From positions 1 to 21,193 of the forward strand of contig MU859402.1 in the NCBI GenBank assembly GCA_033297205.1: a stretch of DNA of 21,193 nucleotides, in the 5' to 3' direction. Positions within the stretch are counted from its first letter, which is position 1. Every line of letters starts with the position of its first letter. A program made the position numbers and the translations under genes. The notes beneath the pieces were generated by a model. The model saw only the letters and a list, made by a program, of their open reading frames with translations. It had not been told where the DNA came from and did no database searches. This stretch comes from Pseudoneurospora amorphoporcata. Lineage: Eukaryota; Ascomycota; Sordariomycetes; Sordariales; Sordariaceae. This document shows, one piece after another, positions 8,501 through 19,175 of the stretch.

Positions 8501-11500
8501 GGAATGAAGCGCACCTCCTCGTAATCAAACCTCGAAAAAACTTTTCTTGTTACTTTCGTGATGGAAGAAGCAAAGTCGCTGGGGTGTGTGCCATGTTGGA
8601 CTAGGATTGATGGGAAAAGCCACCGGAAAATCACCATGCGAAGTCAAGCAACAAGGGGACAGGGGAGGGGGGTGTAAGTTGCCAAGAGTCGACCACCGGG
8701 CCGGGGACAAGGTGAGCATCAGCAAGGTGTGCAGCAAATAACAAATCCTACCTCTATGTGTGACAGGCCGCAGCCAAGTATGTTCACGAGAAAATGGCCC
8801 TCACCTGTGGTCGCACTCTTGTTGGCGTTGAACAGACCTCGCCGTAGCAATGCACTGTATGGTGTACAGGCCTGTCGATAAGGCCTTGGTGGAATCATGC
8901 CGTGCCCTGGAAGGAAATGGGGGTGGTTGATGGACTGGAGGTTGGAAGACATGATGATGCTCGCTTTGAGAATCATGGTGGTTCGGTAGGTGTCTTGCGA
9001 CTTTTGTTCCCCGGAAGCCTTGCTCGATAACCAAACTATGGGTTCAAGACCACAAATGATGCTGCTGAGTAGGGCGTATTAGGACGTGAAAGTCTGGTGT
9101 CGAATCTTAACGGTCAGCGTGAATGCGACAGCGGGATAAGGGGCTCGTAAAGCGCCATGCAATTTTTTTAGCCTTCACGGCTCGACGTTCAGGGGACAAG
9201 CTCTGTTATATCCGTGGGGTGGCTCCAGGCCGGTTGTTGGTTACGCAGAGCCACCAACAAGCATCCACTGGTCTATGGTTGCGCTAAACGAAGACTGGAC
9301 CGAAAAGTCCGGGTCAAGGGCCAACCATATCCGGTTGACGGTGAGGCTCATGTTGCATTCTCAGCTGGGTTGGTGCCGGGGGTTCAGGCCCCTGGATCCT
9401 TCAGCTGATTATGGAGTAGAGTAACGGGGAACACTCCCAATTCGCTAGTCCTCGGCGATGTAGCAGAACTCCATGACCATACCTCCCCATCGTTAATTCG
9501 CCACAACCAGGAGGGCTTCTGGATAGAAGCTCTCTCACACTCTCAAACCTACCTACGGAATGCGGGAGATGAGGGCACAAGAGGACACGGTAGCAGCAGT
9601 GAAATAGGGAAGAGATATTGGGCCGAGGTTTCAGCCAACCGAGACAGCATCTGGATTGAGGAGGGAGGCTGGACTAGCGGCGACTGGGCCCAGCCGTTGA
9701 AGGTTGATCAACCTATCGGTCAATCTCAGCACTAGACACCGCGTACGACATGGAACAAGCGGGTATAGCTTCAATATTTGTTCCATGCATGGACCACAAA
9801 AGGTTAGCAGGAAAGGGGCCTGGGCGATACACATGCATGTGTTCTTGGGGGTATGCAGGTCAGCCACGCGTGCAGACGAACACTCGCAAGCACAGGAACA
9901 AACTGGGGACTGGAGTCTGGGGCGAGCTGACTTCAGCCTGCTGACTGCGTGGCAATGGTAGGAAAGGCTGACTTAGATCTGGCATTCTCGGTGGACGTGT
10001 CGATGGCCTTGGCGAATCCGGGGGTTATGCTGCCCTGTAGAGGTATGGAAGGCTGATGTGCACATGATGGCTTCTTTTGGTTGCAACCACTGCATCTTGA
10101 AGAGAGTTGCCCGTGCCCATCCGACCGGTCTCAGGTCACCTGCCTGACTGATTTCTCGTCAATGTCGAGGTAGGCGCAGTGGGGGATGGCTTTTTCCATA
10201 ATCCCGCTACTCCTGCCGTTTAGGTTCCTGGATGATGGACGTGCAACACGTGGAAGGGGCGACTAACACAAGAGGCGATAGAAGCGGAGAGATGCCAGCC
10301 TCCCACTGCTCCTTCCGATGACATATCTCGAAGAAAGCCCCCGTTCCTGCTGGATTCATCCTCCATCCATTTCCCGAACCTTCCCCCCTTTTTTGTCTTC
10401 TTGATCTGGCTTGAGTGGTGTTCCGGTCGAGAACTTGAACTAGTCGCAGACCTGTCCTGGCCACAGTGTACGACCAATCGCGAACCATAGGTAGGCATTC
10501 ATTCAACAACTTTGGCGACTCAGTGCTCATCATTCCGGGTGTCTGGGCGCCCTCCCTGCCTTGGACATCTTTGATTGCCCACTTTCTATCCGAACCGTAG
10601 TGCAACACCAAACAGCTTTGTGAAGGACCAAGGTGAAAATTTTCACGGACGTGAATACTGGAAGTGACCAGTTAGAGTCTACTCCCTGCGGTGACGTTGA
10701 GCATCATCGCTCAGACCGAGTTCCAATTTCGCTTACACCTCGTCGACGGATTGGACGGGATCGGGGGCTGGGACTGTCCATCATCCGAAATCCGGGGGGG
10801 CGCTTCAAGGGCATTCTAGCATTTGTTGTGCAAATTTCAGGGGCCCCTGGGAAAGTCGGAACCCGGTAGATTGGACGGCGATTGTTGAGCGATTCACGCG
10901 ACAGCTCCACGAGCTCCAACAAGCCCCCATTCGACGTTTCGAAGTGCTCTTCTTTTCCACGCTGAAGTTGCCTGCTGTCGATCAGAAGCGCACAAAGAAC
11001 GAATCCGTGTTATCGGTCTATTTTGGAGGCTCAGCTGAAGGACGGGAGGCAACGGCATGGTTGAGTCAGAGGCTATCTACCTCTAGGTACCTATCGTCAG
11101 CCCAGTCCTATCGGCGGCTCTCTTCAGGCATTTGACAGTCAGGTTGTGTGAACATTGGGAGCGACTTTCGCAGGCATTGAACCCACCAAAAAAGGTTGAT
11201 CCGATATTCACACAACCTGACAGTCTCGGGCAGAGGGCGCTGGGATGGAAGGCATTCGTGACTGACTGGGAAATCCAGTGAAATCCAGTCACAGTGTGAC
11301 AGAACGCAGTCGGGGGGTGTGGTTCCTTCCGGCAAAAAAGTGCTGACAAAGATCTTCCACTTCCCACCATCACGCAAGAGTGACTAAGCCTAAAGCAGGC
11401 TACTGCAGCTTCGTGGCTCGCTACGGACACGCCCCCTCCACACCAAACGCAGAGAGCGACAGGGCTCGAAAAATTGGCTTGGTTCACATCCTGGCCCATG

Positions 11501-11583
11501 GGTCTTGGCACAGGTCTCGTTGCCAAGTCGTGCCGCCCTCTCCGCCCAAGTGGGAGGAGTCTAGCACCGTTGTTGGCGCCGGT
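5579..11583. other. Long interval with no supportable gene
   Basis: Base composition is ordinary for the genome, so this is not RIP debris. Short overlapping open frames occur on both strands but none exceeds 171 codons, none has a recognisable domain, and they overlap one another in different frames. I saw no clear exon chain, tRNA or rRNA. Small features include a G-rich run of GTCGGG units at 6861-6879 and a 13-bp palindrome GTCACAGTGTGAC at 11288-11300. A spliced small gene or non-coding RNA cannot be excluded. Confidence 0.55.
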
Positions 11584-11590
11584 TATAAAG
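11584..11590 (+). promoter_or_regulatory. Possible TATA box upstream of the 422-aa gene
   Basis: TATAAAG lies 473 bp before the ATG at 12063. It is the best core-promoter match upstream of the gene, and would imply a long leader that includes two upstream ORFs. Fungal promoters often lack TATA, so this is weak. Confidence 0.25.
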
Positions 11591-11827
11591 TTGGCCAACC
11601 ACCCATTTCACACCACTTTTCGGTGACAGATCTGGCTGCTTTTTGCCAATTCACCACAGCTTCCCGTCTCAACGGCTTTCCAACCGCGGATTTCCACGAC
11701 ATCGTCTCCAACTGCCCGTCGCCCAATCTGGAGCTCAGCCGGATCCACTCTTACCCACAAGGTCGATCTAGCCGGCCTACTTGGTTGCATCATCCCAGGA
11801 ATCTGCACACATCACCACACTCTTGAC

Positions 11828-11893
11828 ATGTTAGAAAGCAAAAGACGCTTCTCCTTCCTTCGTCCCAATACCGACCGCATATTACCCAGGTGA
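11828..11893 (+). promoter_or_regulatory. Possible uORF of 21 codons in the leader
   Basis: ATG at 11828-11830 runs to TGA at 11891-11893. A second minimal uORF, ATG CAG CAA TAA, is at 11966-11977. Both precede the main ATG at 12063. They matter only if transcription starts upstream of 11828, which the sequence alone does not show. Confidence 0.3.
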
Positions 11894-12062
11894 CGGGTGT
11901 CATTTTCTTTGCGTCACGACATCAGGCGCGATTCTTTCTTCGATTCAGGATTGTCGGGGAAATACATGCAGCAATAAAGAGCAAGGGACGAGGAACAAGC
12001 AACTTTTGGTTGTTGAGGAGGTTCAGGAACAGATTTGGAAAGAAAACGACATCATCGACAAC

Positions 12063-13331
12063 ATGGCCACTTATTCACCCTACGAGTCTACCCGGTACCG
12101 GGACGCCTACCCCTACGACGAGGACAGGTTTGCCAGTGCCTCAACAACGCCTTCACCCCGACAACCATACCACTTCACCGAGCTTCCTCCCCGACCCCAA
12201 CGATCGGCTACACGGGCTCACTTCCGGTCCGGCAGTGTCAGCGGCTACAACAGCACTTACAGCAGTCCTCGCGGCTCCTTCTCTCCCCGCTACACCAGCG
12301 ACGGCCACTATGCCACTGCCAATGTGAGTCACTCGCGGTCATCGCGCAAACAAAGCTTTTCGGTTCCTCGCTCCGACTCCAAGCGTGAGCGGCCAAGTTC
12401 TTATTCCTATTATCGGGCCTCGGACTCCCATGGAGAATCCGACGAAGACGAGCTGGATCGGCTGGACCGGCTGGTCAAGATCGACGGTGTCACTTACATG
12501 GTGCCGGCGCAATCGAAAGCCAAGCGATACAGCACCCGGGATTACTTTACTGTCAATGCTGGTGGACAAGGAACTGATTACGAATACTATGCACAGGCCG
12601 GCCCGCACCGTGATTACTATGACAGAGAGTCCGCCTTCCCTTCCCCCAGGTACGACTCGGACCGCACGGACCGCAGGCCCCTTGCAGGACAACGTCGCAG
12701 TTCTACATCACATGCAGTTCCCCAGCGCCCTCAGACAGCCAGGCCAGCCAGCTCCTCTCACAAGAAGCCTCCGCCGCCGACACGTGTGGCGACCGAGGAA
12801 GATGCCAAGACCTGGAAGATCCCTCCCGGGTATTCGTTGAAGAACTGGGACCCCACGGAGGAGCCTATCATGCTGCTTGGGAGTGTGTTTGATGCCAACT
12901 CGCTTGGCAAATGGATCTATGATTGGACTGTTTACCATCACGGTCCTGCTACCCCTATCTCTGAGATGGCCGGAGAGCTGTGGCTGCTCCTGATTCAGTT
13001 GGCCGGAAAGATCAAGCGTGCCGATCACGGTATGGAGAAGGTCCGTACCAAGGAGAACAAGGAGATCCTCCAGGAGTTCATGGAGGCCGGCGACCGCCTC
13101 ATGGATAAGCTTCGCAAACTTCTCAAGGCCTGTGAGGCTCCCATGCTTCGCTCTACCGCCAAGCAACGGAGCGCTTCGCTCGGCAAGGGCGCTGGTGTTG
13201 AGTTCGTCGACACCCTGTTCGGACGTGAGCGGGAGCTGGAGAAGACGGAGCGTTTCATGTCCCAGGTCCGCCTGTGGAACCTTCGCTTCGACGCCAACTG
13301 CGAGGATATCCTTCGCAACCCGACCGCTTAA
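12063..13331 (+). CDS. Conserved-looking fungal protein of unknown function, disordered N-terminus and compact C-terminal domain (422 aa)
   Basis: The start is the first in-frame ATG (12063), in context ACAACATGG with A at -3; upstream in-frame sequence has no ATG. The gene is intronless and ends TAA at 13329-13331. Residues 1 to about 245 are rich in Ser, Tyr, Arg and Pro (SPR, SRSS, RYDSDR repeats), so probably disordered and phosphorylated. Within them is an acidic patch GESDEDELDRLDRL (124-137) leading into VKIDGVTYMVP (138-148). From W251 to the end a compact domain begins with WKIPPGYSLKNWDPTEEP. It continues with a Leu/Trp-rich helical segment (GKWIYDWT, ELWLLLIQLAGK) and ends near RLWNLRFDANCEDILR. 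No signal peptide or membrane segment is seen. The C-terminal block resembles hypothetical proteins of Pezizomycotina that I recall (sometimes misnamed cell-wall protein gp1); no biochemical role is known to me. Codon use favours C-ending codons, unlike the flanking RIP blocks. Confidence 0.93.
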   Translation: MATYSPYESTRYRDAYPYDEDRFASASTTPSPRQPYHFTELPPRPQRSATRAHFRSGSVSGYNSTYSSPRGSFSPRYTSDGHYATANVSHSRSSRKQSFSVPRSDSKRERPSSYSYYRASDSHGESDEDELDRLDRLVKIDGVTYMVPAQSKAKRYSTRDYFTVNAGGQGTDYEYYAQAGPHRDYYDRESAFPSPRYDSDRTDRRPLAGQRRSSTSHAVPQRPQTARPASSSHKKPPPPTRVATEEDAKTWKIPPGYSLKNWDPTEEPIMLLGSVFDANSLGKWIYDWTVYHHGPATPISEMAGELWLLLIQLAGKIKRADHGMEKVRTKENKEILQEFMEAGDRLMDKLRKLLKACEAPMLRSTAKQRSASLGKGAGVEFVDTLFGRERELEKTERFMSQVRLWNLRFDANCEDILRNPTA

Positions 13332-13404
13332 TTCCCCCTCACATATCCACCCCTCAATAATTGGAAGATCCTCCGACAAGACTGATTGTACGATAATGAA
13401 GAGG

Positions 13405-13447
13405 AGTCCAGCAGCAACGACGACAACAACAACAGCAACAACAACAG
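13405..13447 (+). repeat. CAA/CAG-rich trinucleotide run
   Basis: Interspersed CAA, CAG and CGA triplets begin about 75 bp after the stop codon of the 422-aa gene, probably in its 3' UTR. Confidence 0.8.
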
Positions 13448-14659
13448 CGGGGCGGTCATCAGACGTGACACCCATTTTCTATCAATGATACCCAAGACCG
13501 TCATTTCTACGGCGCGGCAAAGTGCATAGCGACGGCCCGCCCACAGTCAAATTTTACACAAGCGAAAGAAAAGGATGGGGGAACGATTTTATAGCAGTCA
13601 ACGAGAAACTGCATCACACGAAACTCAGGTTGTACAAGGAACTCAAAAGTTTTGGACGGGTCTTATGCGGAGGACGAATTTTTCACCATGTACCCCCCTA
13701 TGTAATCACTCTGTTTTGTGTTTTGATTTTCATTTCACTTCAGTTCGCTTGGGTTTTGGATTCCAAAAAAATTGGGTTGGCGACTTTGCTTTTATCTTTC
13801 TGTCACATCACACTGGGCTGTGGTGATAGTATGGCCTCGATCGCTTGTGCTTTGACAGGTTGTTCAATGACGATGCTCACACAATTTCAACGAGACGTCA
13901 ATATTTTTATTTTTTATTTTTTTTTTTTTCCTTTTTCTCTTTGATACTCAGCTCCAATGGGGATCACAGGATGGATATACCCAACATTTCCTTTCACATT
14001 TTTCTCTCTTCTTTTCAAGTCTGTGGAACAAATAGATTGCCGGTATGGATGGATGGATAGAGACGGAGTTCAAACTGGAGGAGGATATCAGAAAGGGAGT
14101 CTACATCAACCCCCCTCCCCTCCCAACTATGTAGCTAGCTTGTACTAATTCTCCACACAAACACACCTCGACATTATTTTTGTCAAACTCATGGCGTCCC
14201 TAAACGTTCTCCGTTGCCTTGTTGTGTTTTGTGAAGCAAAGTCAAAATGCCCGGTGCAGTGATAGCTCCACCCACCGAGTCATGCTCCGACCCCAACCGT
14301 AGAATTGGCGTCACGTCTCATGACAGCTCGAGAAATTCCGTTTGTCCTGCCGTGCGGCCGTTCTTTGCAAACCAAGATTGCACGCACAGATGCCGTGCCA
14401 TATGACCATTTACAACGTGAGAGATGGCGCCTCATTTGCTAGACCCATTCCATGGAAATCCATGATGTCGACAAGTGTACATGTGGCATACTACGTAGTA
14501 GAGGAGTACAAGCAGTTGTGACTTTGGAGGTTCCGTCGTGTTCAGTTCCCTTGCCCCGCCCGATGTGAAGAGCACTTGCCAACTGAAGGTCTCACTCTCA
14601 TATCACCGAGCGCCAGAGCCCCTTTCCTTGTTGTTGACTGGCACGAGCAAGTGAGAAAG

Positions 14660-14697
<38 letters not shown>
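14660..14697 (+). repeat. A38 homopolymer
   Basis: An uninterrupted run of 38 A. It could be a simple mononucleotide expansion or the tail of an old non-LTR insertion; I found no element upstream of it. Confidence 0.95.
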
Positions 14698-14699
<2 letters not shown>

Positions 14700-14850
14700 G
14701 TACGCGTGCGTCCGTGTTTCGAACGAACCGCGCCTGCCGTTTGATGTGCTTGTCGCTCTTTTCCCGCATCGACGGACGGGATGTGCGGTGCCTGCAGTAA
14801 GGTGTGCGTGCCTGTGCGTGACGGGACGGGAAAATGTGGACATGGAATGA

Positions 14851-14886
14851 ATGGCAATGGCAATGGCAATGGCAATGGCAATGGCA
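14851..14886 (+). repeat. (ATGGCA)6 hexanucleotide repeat
   Basis: Six perfect ATGGCA units lie between the A38 and T34 tracts. Confidence 0.97.
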
Positions 14887-14927
14887 GAAGCAATTCAGGT
14901 GTGTCAGAGTCAGATATTTCTTTCATT

Positions 14928-14929
<2 letters not shown>

Positions 14930-14963
<34 letters not shown>
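14930..14963 (+). repeat. T34 homopolymer
   Basis: An uninterrupted run of 34 T, complementary to the A38 run 232 bp upstream. Confidence 0.95.
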
Positions 14964-14965
<2 letters not shown>

Positions 14966-15460
14966 TGGTGGAGTTGTTTGACCTTTGGGATTTCCCGACG
15001 TTAACCTATTTCAGGGAGTGGTGGGTGGGTGGTGACGATGCGATGCACTGCAGGATGCAAATCTCTCTCCATGGAAAAGTGAATGTCAGACTTGCGCTTG
15101 CCTCGCTGTTTCACGTTGCAATGTTCTTTTCCCATGGAAATCATAGGTAGGAGGCGGGATGTGCAACCACTCCCTCGTTGCTTCCGACCCCTTGGTTGAT
15201 CGCGAGTGTAAGGTACAGTAGTCCCAACTTCCCAAGAAGATGGTCGGCGAAGTGGTCCACTAATAGTACGGAGGGATTAACAACATCTCCTACTTGGGCC
15301 CCGGAGGGCGGCGGTATGTATTCTAGACTACAGGCGGGACGCACACCACCTCCCTGGTCCTGTTGTGTCAACGCGGAAGGCCTGCACGCGTCAAGAACGA
15401 GTTTCCACTTTCAATTTCCATGTTTCTCCATGATGGCTTTGAACTTTTATGTCCCTCTTC

Positions 15461-15484
15461 CATCATCATCATCATCATCATCAT
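15461..15484 (+). repeat. (CAT)8 trinucleotide repeat
   Basis: Eight perfect CAT units in non-coding sequence. Confidence 0.97.
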
Positions 15485-16741
15485 AATTAGCCAATTCCCA
15501 GTCTGCAAGCCAGACCTACCGATCCTAAAGTTGAAGTTCCAGGAGAAGTGGAAACCGGGAGCTGGGATGGTAGTGAGTGGATCCCCTGCGGGAAAGTAGG
15601 CAGAATGGATCTCTTTTAGTGCAGCGGTTCCATGTCACAACTCAACCTAAACTGTTTTCAAGGTGGGTACTCAGGATGGGATGAACACTGTGTGCTGCCC
15701 TGCGCGATGTCGTAGGGCTCTTTCCTTTCCAGCTGGAGCTGGGAATTGGGGCTCTTGTGGTTGTCTTTTCAGTGGAAGTGAACAGGGGACTTGGGTGCGG
15801 GAGGGTCACAGAAGGTGGCGGGGCCGCAGGAGCTTTTCAGCGCTTTGCCCGTGGTCCTGATCCTTCCTGCGGGGAAGGTTTGGGAGTGCACGGCCGACAT
15901 CTTTCCTTTCTTTCCACAGGTTGGGTTTTGACGGGGGTTCTTGAGCTTGCACTTCTTCTGTCGTCATGAACCCAACACCCGACAAGCCCTTCCCATTGAC
16001 TGCCTCACTCTCACCCAAGCATGTCTGCAATGACTGACATCTACGTTGCGGCGCGAATGCCGTCATGAAACCCCCCGTGATTGGACTCGGAATAAAGGCT
16101 TCCTAGCTGCTTTTGCGGGAGCATGCAAAGCCACAGGGTAGTCTAGGGGGTACAGGTAAGCATGTCGTTGTCCGCTAACCAACACTGATATATCAGCTCG
16201 GTACGACGTCAAAGCATGGGAAACGGACGAGTCGAACGAACGAGCCACCCCGTGTTCTGCGTGTCAAGGCTTGGCCACTTCATGCTTCCACTTCTGATCC
16301 GGGTTCCTGCCGACACCTTGCTGTCGCATCCCGATCTTGCTGACGACACCACGGACCGATACGGCTGCGAGCCCGCCTGGATCAAAGACAGAGAACGACG
16401 GGGCAAACGACCTTTGGCCCTTCAGGGCAACGAGCATGAAGCGAAGCCAAGTGGACGGTCGGTCGGGGTGTGGGTAGAACAAGGCATCGTCCCTTCTGAA
16501 ACTCGAACCGAGGATACGCCAGTGTGAATGTACACATGTGCGACGCGGACATAAGTGTGGCAGGCGAACAGAGGGCTTGCATTCCCCAGTTCATAGGTAC
16601 CTACCGACCGAGCGCTTTCTTCGACAGCCCTTTATAACCCATATCCGCTGTATCCAATCGAGGCGCAAACAACCTCGTTGAAGAAGAGTGCTGCATGCCT
16701 GACAACCCGACGAAGCTACAAACACACGTCCAAACTGTTTG

Positions 16742-16803
16742 CCGGCTACATGCGCGGCGCCTTACAAGTGACCCGGCTACATGCGCGGCGCCTTACAAGT
16801 GAC
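16742..16803 (+). repeat. 31-bp tandem duplication
   Basis: Two identical 31-bp units (16742-16772 and 16773-16803) are followed by the first six bases of a third. The unit is GC-rich and contains the palindrome GGCGCC, in contrast to the AT-rich repeats further right. Confidence 0.95.
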
Positions 16804-17921
16804 CCGGCTGTGCCATCGATAGTACCCGTTGGCTAGTTCAGGCACACCATCTCCAAATCCTACCTCTGACTCGACCATCAACAGTCATTGTATCACGTTA
16901 CACGGCAACCCTTTCGACGGTTGATACGTTGTAGTTCGACGATGCGGAACAGGTGCGCAACCAATATGCCGCTGGGTAGCATTTTCGAGCCTTCACTTCT
17001 TCCTATGCTTCGCCAGTCTCCAATTATCGACATCAATCATGTCTCGCCCTTCCACCCAAGACCACATCCCCATCATGCCATGACCTTTAACTGTCATCCA
17101 AGCATCAGGCAACCGGCCCTACGAGGAGTATGGCGAGGATAATAACGGATCTTGCGTTAAGTGGTTGCTTCACGTCCAAGACCATGCTGCCTTTATTCCT
17201 AGCATCGCTATCAGGCGCATATGACCAGCAAGACTTTAATCGGGTCCATTTTTGGGAACCCTTCTGCATCGGGCTCCATTCAAGGTGGCTTAATATACCA
17301 TGTTTTCCCCTTGTTTGCTCCCCATTACCTTATCTTTGCGTGAGGTCGGCAGTTCGACATATATGGAACATTAAGATTGTTCTTTAACATCTTCCACTGC
17401 GTTCATTTGCTGCATTTTGTCGGGACGGGGGCCCTGTGGGTGGTGGTGGTGGTGTGTTGGCTCTCGGTGGGCGTAGATTGTCGGAACCAACAATAGCAAA
17501 CCACCCCCAGAATGCTGCCTCGTCACCAGTTTCTGTGCCTTCTGGTGCCTACCATTTACCGTCGAGGGTGCCATGTGGGTGTACTGCATAACCTATAAAC
17601 ATCGCTAGGCTATAGTAGCACTGTCAAGCGCCTTGCCTACGCCTCCATCACACTTCTTGGGTAACAGGCAAGCAACGCTAAGTCAGGAGCCGAAATCTCC
17701 GTGCAAGTTGCATCGAGGAAGTGCGGTTGACAGGCGGCGAGGACGGTAGCAAATGCACATGATGAGTTTTCTGCCACACCGGCAGTTCATTGTGATTTAC
17801 AATGGGCCGCTCTCCGAATCTTACAATTCTATTCTTTGGTTGTGCTTGTAACCAGGCTTACGCAGACTCCCCCTCCTATTGGATCTCGGAATGGAGTTCG
17901 CGCCCTTGCAAACCTATCGTC

Positions 17922-17942
17922 TTTTTTTTTTTTTTTTTTTTT
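17922..17942 (+). repeat. T21 homopolymer
   Basis: A run of 21 T, followed by about 150 bp of normal composition before the AT-rich transposon block. Confidence 0.95.
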
Positions 17943-18109
17943 ACGATCACGACCCCAAGTTTGCCTTTGTGTATCTAGCCAGAGCTTGTCCCCACCTCAC
18001 GGACGAGCTAGGTTATCTGATCCATAAAGGTCCAGAGCTTAGAGAGCCCCAGCTATACCTTAGGCGGGTGATCCGTAGCCCAGATTTTAACTGACCGCGG
18101 TCAGAAATT

Positions 18110-18547
18110 GAGCGACTCTACTCGCACGTTGATGAAACTCTATTCGCACGTGGATCCACTTTTACTTTTCTAACTATAACTTAGTTAAACCTTAGTGTAT
18201 AAAACCAAAAGTAGTACCAAATTACTTGTCAATTTTTGACAGATTTTTGGAGGTATGTACTAAATCTATAACCTTAAGCATTACTTAAATACTACTTTCT
18301 TATACTTTTAGATATTTAAGTTTCTTAATTTTTTAGTTAGAAAATCTTTTCTTCCTTACACTTTCTATAGACTACTAAGCATATACAGTATTTTTAGAGG
18401 CGGTGTAGTATAGAGAAAAAAATAAGAAAAAATATCATATACTTTTCACCTCCTTATATAATTTTTTAGTACCTTAAAAAGACATTAAAAGTTACTTTTT
18501 CCTCAACGTGCGAATAGAGTTTTATCAACGTGCGAGTAGAGTCTCTC
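18110..18547. mobile_element. MITE 1: non-autonomous TIR element, 438 bp, 8-bp target duplication
   Basis: Terminal inverted repeats of 42 bp (18110-18151 and 18506-18547) differ at only two positions and start GAGCGACTC / GAGAGACTC. A perfect 8-bp direct repeat CAGAAATT flanks the element (18102-18109 and 18548-18555). Eight-base duplications are typical of hAT-type transposases, though the GAG terminus is not the classic hAT CAG end. Each TIR contains a 15-bp motif twice at 22-bp period (ACTCTACTCGCACGT, then ACTCTATTCGCACGT). The interior is AT-rich with no coding frame. Confidence 0.93.
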
Positions 18548-18681
18548 CAGAAATTAGTACTTTCAGTTAGCCAGTCGCACAGACTAGTGCTAACTTAGTA
18601 AAATCCGAAATCCTTTTGGCTAAGAATCTTAAATGGCTAGTTCGCTCCACCTAGTTAGAATCGTAATGGTTATATTGTAAA

Positions 18682-19095
18682 GAGAAGGTCTTTTCGGACT
18701 GTAGCAAATGTCTTTTTATACTGTCGCTAAATTCTATAACTAGGTATAACTTAGCTATTTATAATCGTATAAGAATAAAAATAGTATTGGAATTTTTCAT
18801 ATTTTTTACTCTATAAGATAGTATCTACAGCGTAATAGCTACTACCCGTTAAGCTTTGCGTTGGGCGAAGAAATTAAAGAAAGAATCTTTTAGCCAAATT
18901 TCTATCTTTTTCCTACTTCTTTACTATACCCTACGTCAAGGTCCCGGCGCTAAGTGTGTAAAAAGCGCAAAAAAAAAATAGAAATTCTAATACTACAATC
19001 GTTCCCGTGCCTTTACATTTGGCTAAGTTATATTTAGTTTTAGTTTTGGCTAACAGTACGAAAAGACATTTGCTACAGTCCGAAAAGACATTCTC
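18682..19095. mobile_element. MITE 2: non-autonomous TIR element, 414 bp, 8-bp target duplication
   Basis: Terminal inverted repeats of 43 bp (18682-18724 and 19053-19095) have three mismatches and start GAGAAGGTC / GAGAATGTC. A perfect 8-bp direct repeat ATTGTAAA flanks it (18674-18681 and 19096-19103). Each TIR carries a 15-bp motif twice at 22-bp period (GTCTTTTCGGACTGT, then GTCTTTTCGTACTGT in the right TIR); the left copy has TA for CG, a RIP-like or deamination change. No coding frame inside. It is 126 bp from MITE 1 and shares its architecture but not its sequence. Confidence 0.93.
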
Positions 19096-19175
19096 ATTGT
19101 AAAAGTCTAGATCGTATAAAAATAATTAAATTTCATAGATTAGCGTATTTAAATAGCTTCGAACGCTGATATCTT

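Larger units (their letters stand above)
13332..17921. other. Intergenic region, no supportable gene, many simple repeats
   Basis: The first few hundred bases are probably the 3' UTR of the 422-aa gene, including a CAA/CAG-rich run (about 13405-13447). The remainder has only short, overlapping open frames without recognisable domains. Simple repeats dominate: A38, T34, ATGGCA, CAT, a TGG run near 17434-17452, and a 31-bp duplication. No RNA gene was recognised. Confidence 0.55.

Noticed and set aside
11083..11598. 171-codon minus-strand open frame upstream of the 422-aa gene
   Set aside because: Overlaps another open frame (11380-11826, plus) in the promoter region, no domain, and Cys/His/Ser-rich random-like composition.
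12708..13475. 255-codon open frame on the minus strand over the 422-aa gene
   Set aside because: It is the shadow of a GC3-biased real gene: low-complexity Leu/Val-rich, no domain, and it covers the conserved C-terminal half of the plus-strand gene.
13522..13944. 140-codon plus-strand open frame with a hydrophobic stretch after the 422-aa gene
   Set aside because: Runs into a T-rich tract that makes an artificial poly-Phe tail; probably 3' UTR or intergenic sequence.
16495..16525. Minus-strand GGTTCGAG resembling a tRNA B box
   Set aside because: The flanking bases do not form a T-arm stem and no acceptor or anticodon arm fits.
18091..18104. 14-bp perfect palindrome CTGACCGCGGTCAG next to MITE 1
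   Set aside because: It belongs to the pre-insertion site, overlapping the target duplication, and nothing else supports a function.
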